Under the pieces are notes generated by a model. That model searched no databases, was not told the origin of the DNA, and was given only the letters and a program-made list of their open reading frames with translations. The translations under genes were made by a program, and so were the position numbers. DNA of 13,596 nucleotides from Candidatus Treponema excrementipullorum (lineage in GTDB: Bacteria; Spirochaetota; Spirochaetia; Treponematales; Treponemataceae): positions 1-13,596 of the forward strand of contig JAHLFV010000161.1 in assembly GCA_018883625.1 (NCBI GenBank). Direction: 5' to 3'. This document shows, piece after piece, positions 13,372-13,596 of the stretch (position 1 is its first letter; each line of letters starts with the position of its first letter).

Positions 13372-13596
13372 TTAGGATTTTACGGTATCTTTTCTGTAAA
13401 AAATTTCTTCCACTACCCTAATTATTTCCAATTCCTTATCTGTGGGATAATAGTCGTCCCGGGATACAAAAGTGAGGTACCACTGCATTTTGTGCTTTTT
13501 CATCACAGGGACATAATCCTGTATGTTGCACTCAAAATACAACCAAGCCTGTAAATATCCCAACTCTTGGCGAACAGTATATTTTTCCCGCTGAGC
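13372..13596 (-). CDS. C-terminal end of an unrecognised protein (cut by window edge)
   Basis: A frame of 74 codons plus TAA is open through the right edge of the window, so this is the C-terminus of a longer protein. It is rich in aromatic residues (QAWLYFECN, MQWYLTF, DDYYP) and ends in a charged helix (KELEIIRVVEEIFYRK). It has no membrane segment or motif that I recognise, and I assign no function. It reads in the same direction as ade, 56 nt upstream of the ade start; a short CAAG/CTTG hairpin between them is too weak to call a terminator, so read-through into ade is possible. Confidence 0.6.
   Translation of the reverse strand, partial: AQREKYTVRQELGYLQAWLYFECNIQDYVPVMKKHKMQWYLTFVSRDDYYPTDKELEIIRVVEEIFYRKDTVKS

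Overview
The window reads as a piece of the chromosome of a spirochaete, most probably a Treponema or close relative. The reasons are an archaeal/vacuolar-type (V/A) ATPase operon instead of F-type genes, the order tpiA - secG - ... - V-ATPase (which I recall from treponemes, not checked here), a small lipoprotein with a relaxed lipobox, and moderate-to-low GC with AT-rich intergenic regions. Thirteen protein-coding genes are supported, twelve on the minus strand and one on the plus strand. I saw no tRNA, rRNA, insertion sequence, CRISPR array or prophage.

Region 1 (1-4065, minus strand, read from right to left): tpiA has its own promoter and a good intrinsic terminator. A second promoter then starts a unit of secG, a ptsN-like EIIA gene, a small coiled-coil stalk subunit, V-ATPase subunit C and subunit I, which runs off the left edge. 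Gaps are short (13 to 30 nt) and most genes have good Shine-Dalgarno (SD) sites.

Region 2 (4094-6758, plus strand): one large gene, divergent from tpiA, encodes an unusual fusion. It has a two-cluster ferredoxin domain, an [FeFe]-hydrogenase-like H-cluster domain with altered active-site residues, a further four-Cys Fe-S domain, a degenerate GGDEF domain and an EAL domain with all the catalytic residues I looked for. The likely role is redox, H2 or gas sensing that controls cyclic-di-GMP breakdown. Its promoter carries a repeated TACCATA element. This is the most interesting item in the window.

Region 3 (6775-7451, minus strand): a monocistronic lipoprotein gene of unknown function, convergent with the fusion gene, with a strong terminator at its end.

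Region 4 (7608-10613, minus strand): gltA (citrate synthase, probable TTG start), rsuA and thiN (thiamine pyrophosphokinase) form a tight operon behind a promoter just upstream of gltA. The RsuA-type pseudouridine synthase carries an Asp-rich tandem-repeat insertion of roughly 75 residues just before its catalytic motif. At the DNA level this insertion is built from 24-bp and then 15-bp repeats around a palindromic core.

Region 5 (10729-13596, minus strand): ade (adenine deaminase) and deoD (purine-nucleoside phosphorylase) form a purine-salvage pair. The promoter of ade sits so close to its ATG that the mRNA may be leaderless. The C-terminal end of an unrecognised protein enters from the right edge.
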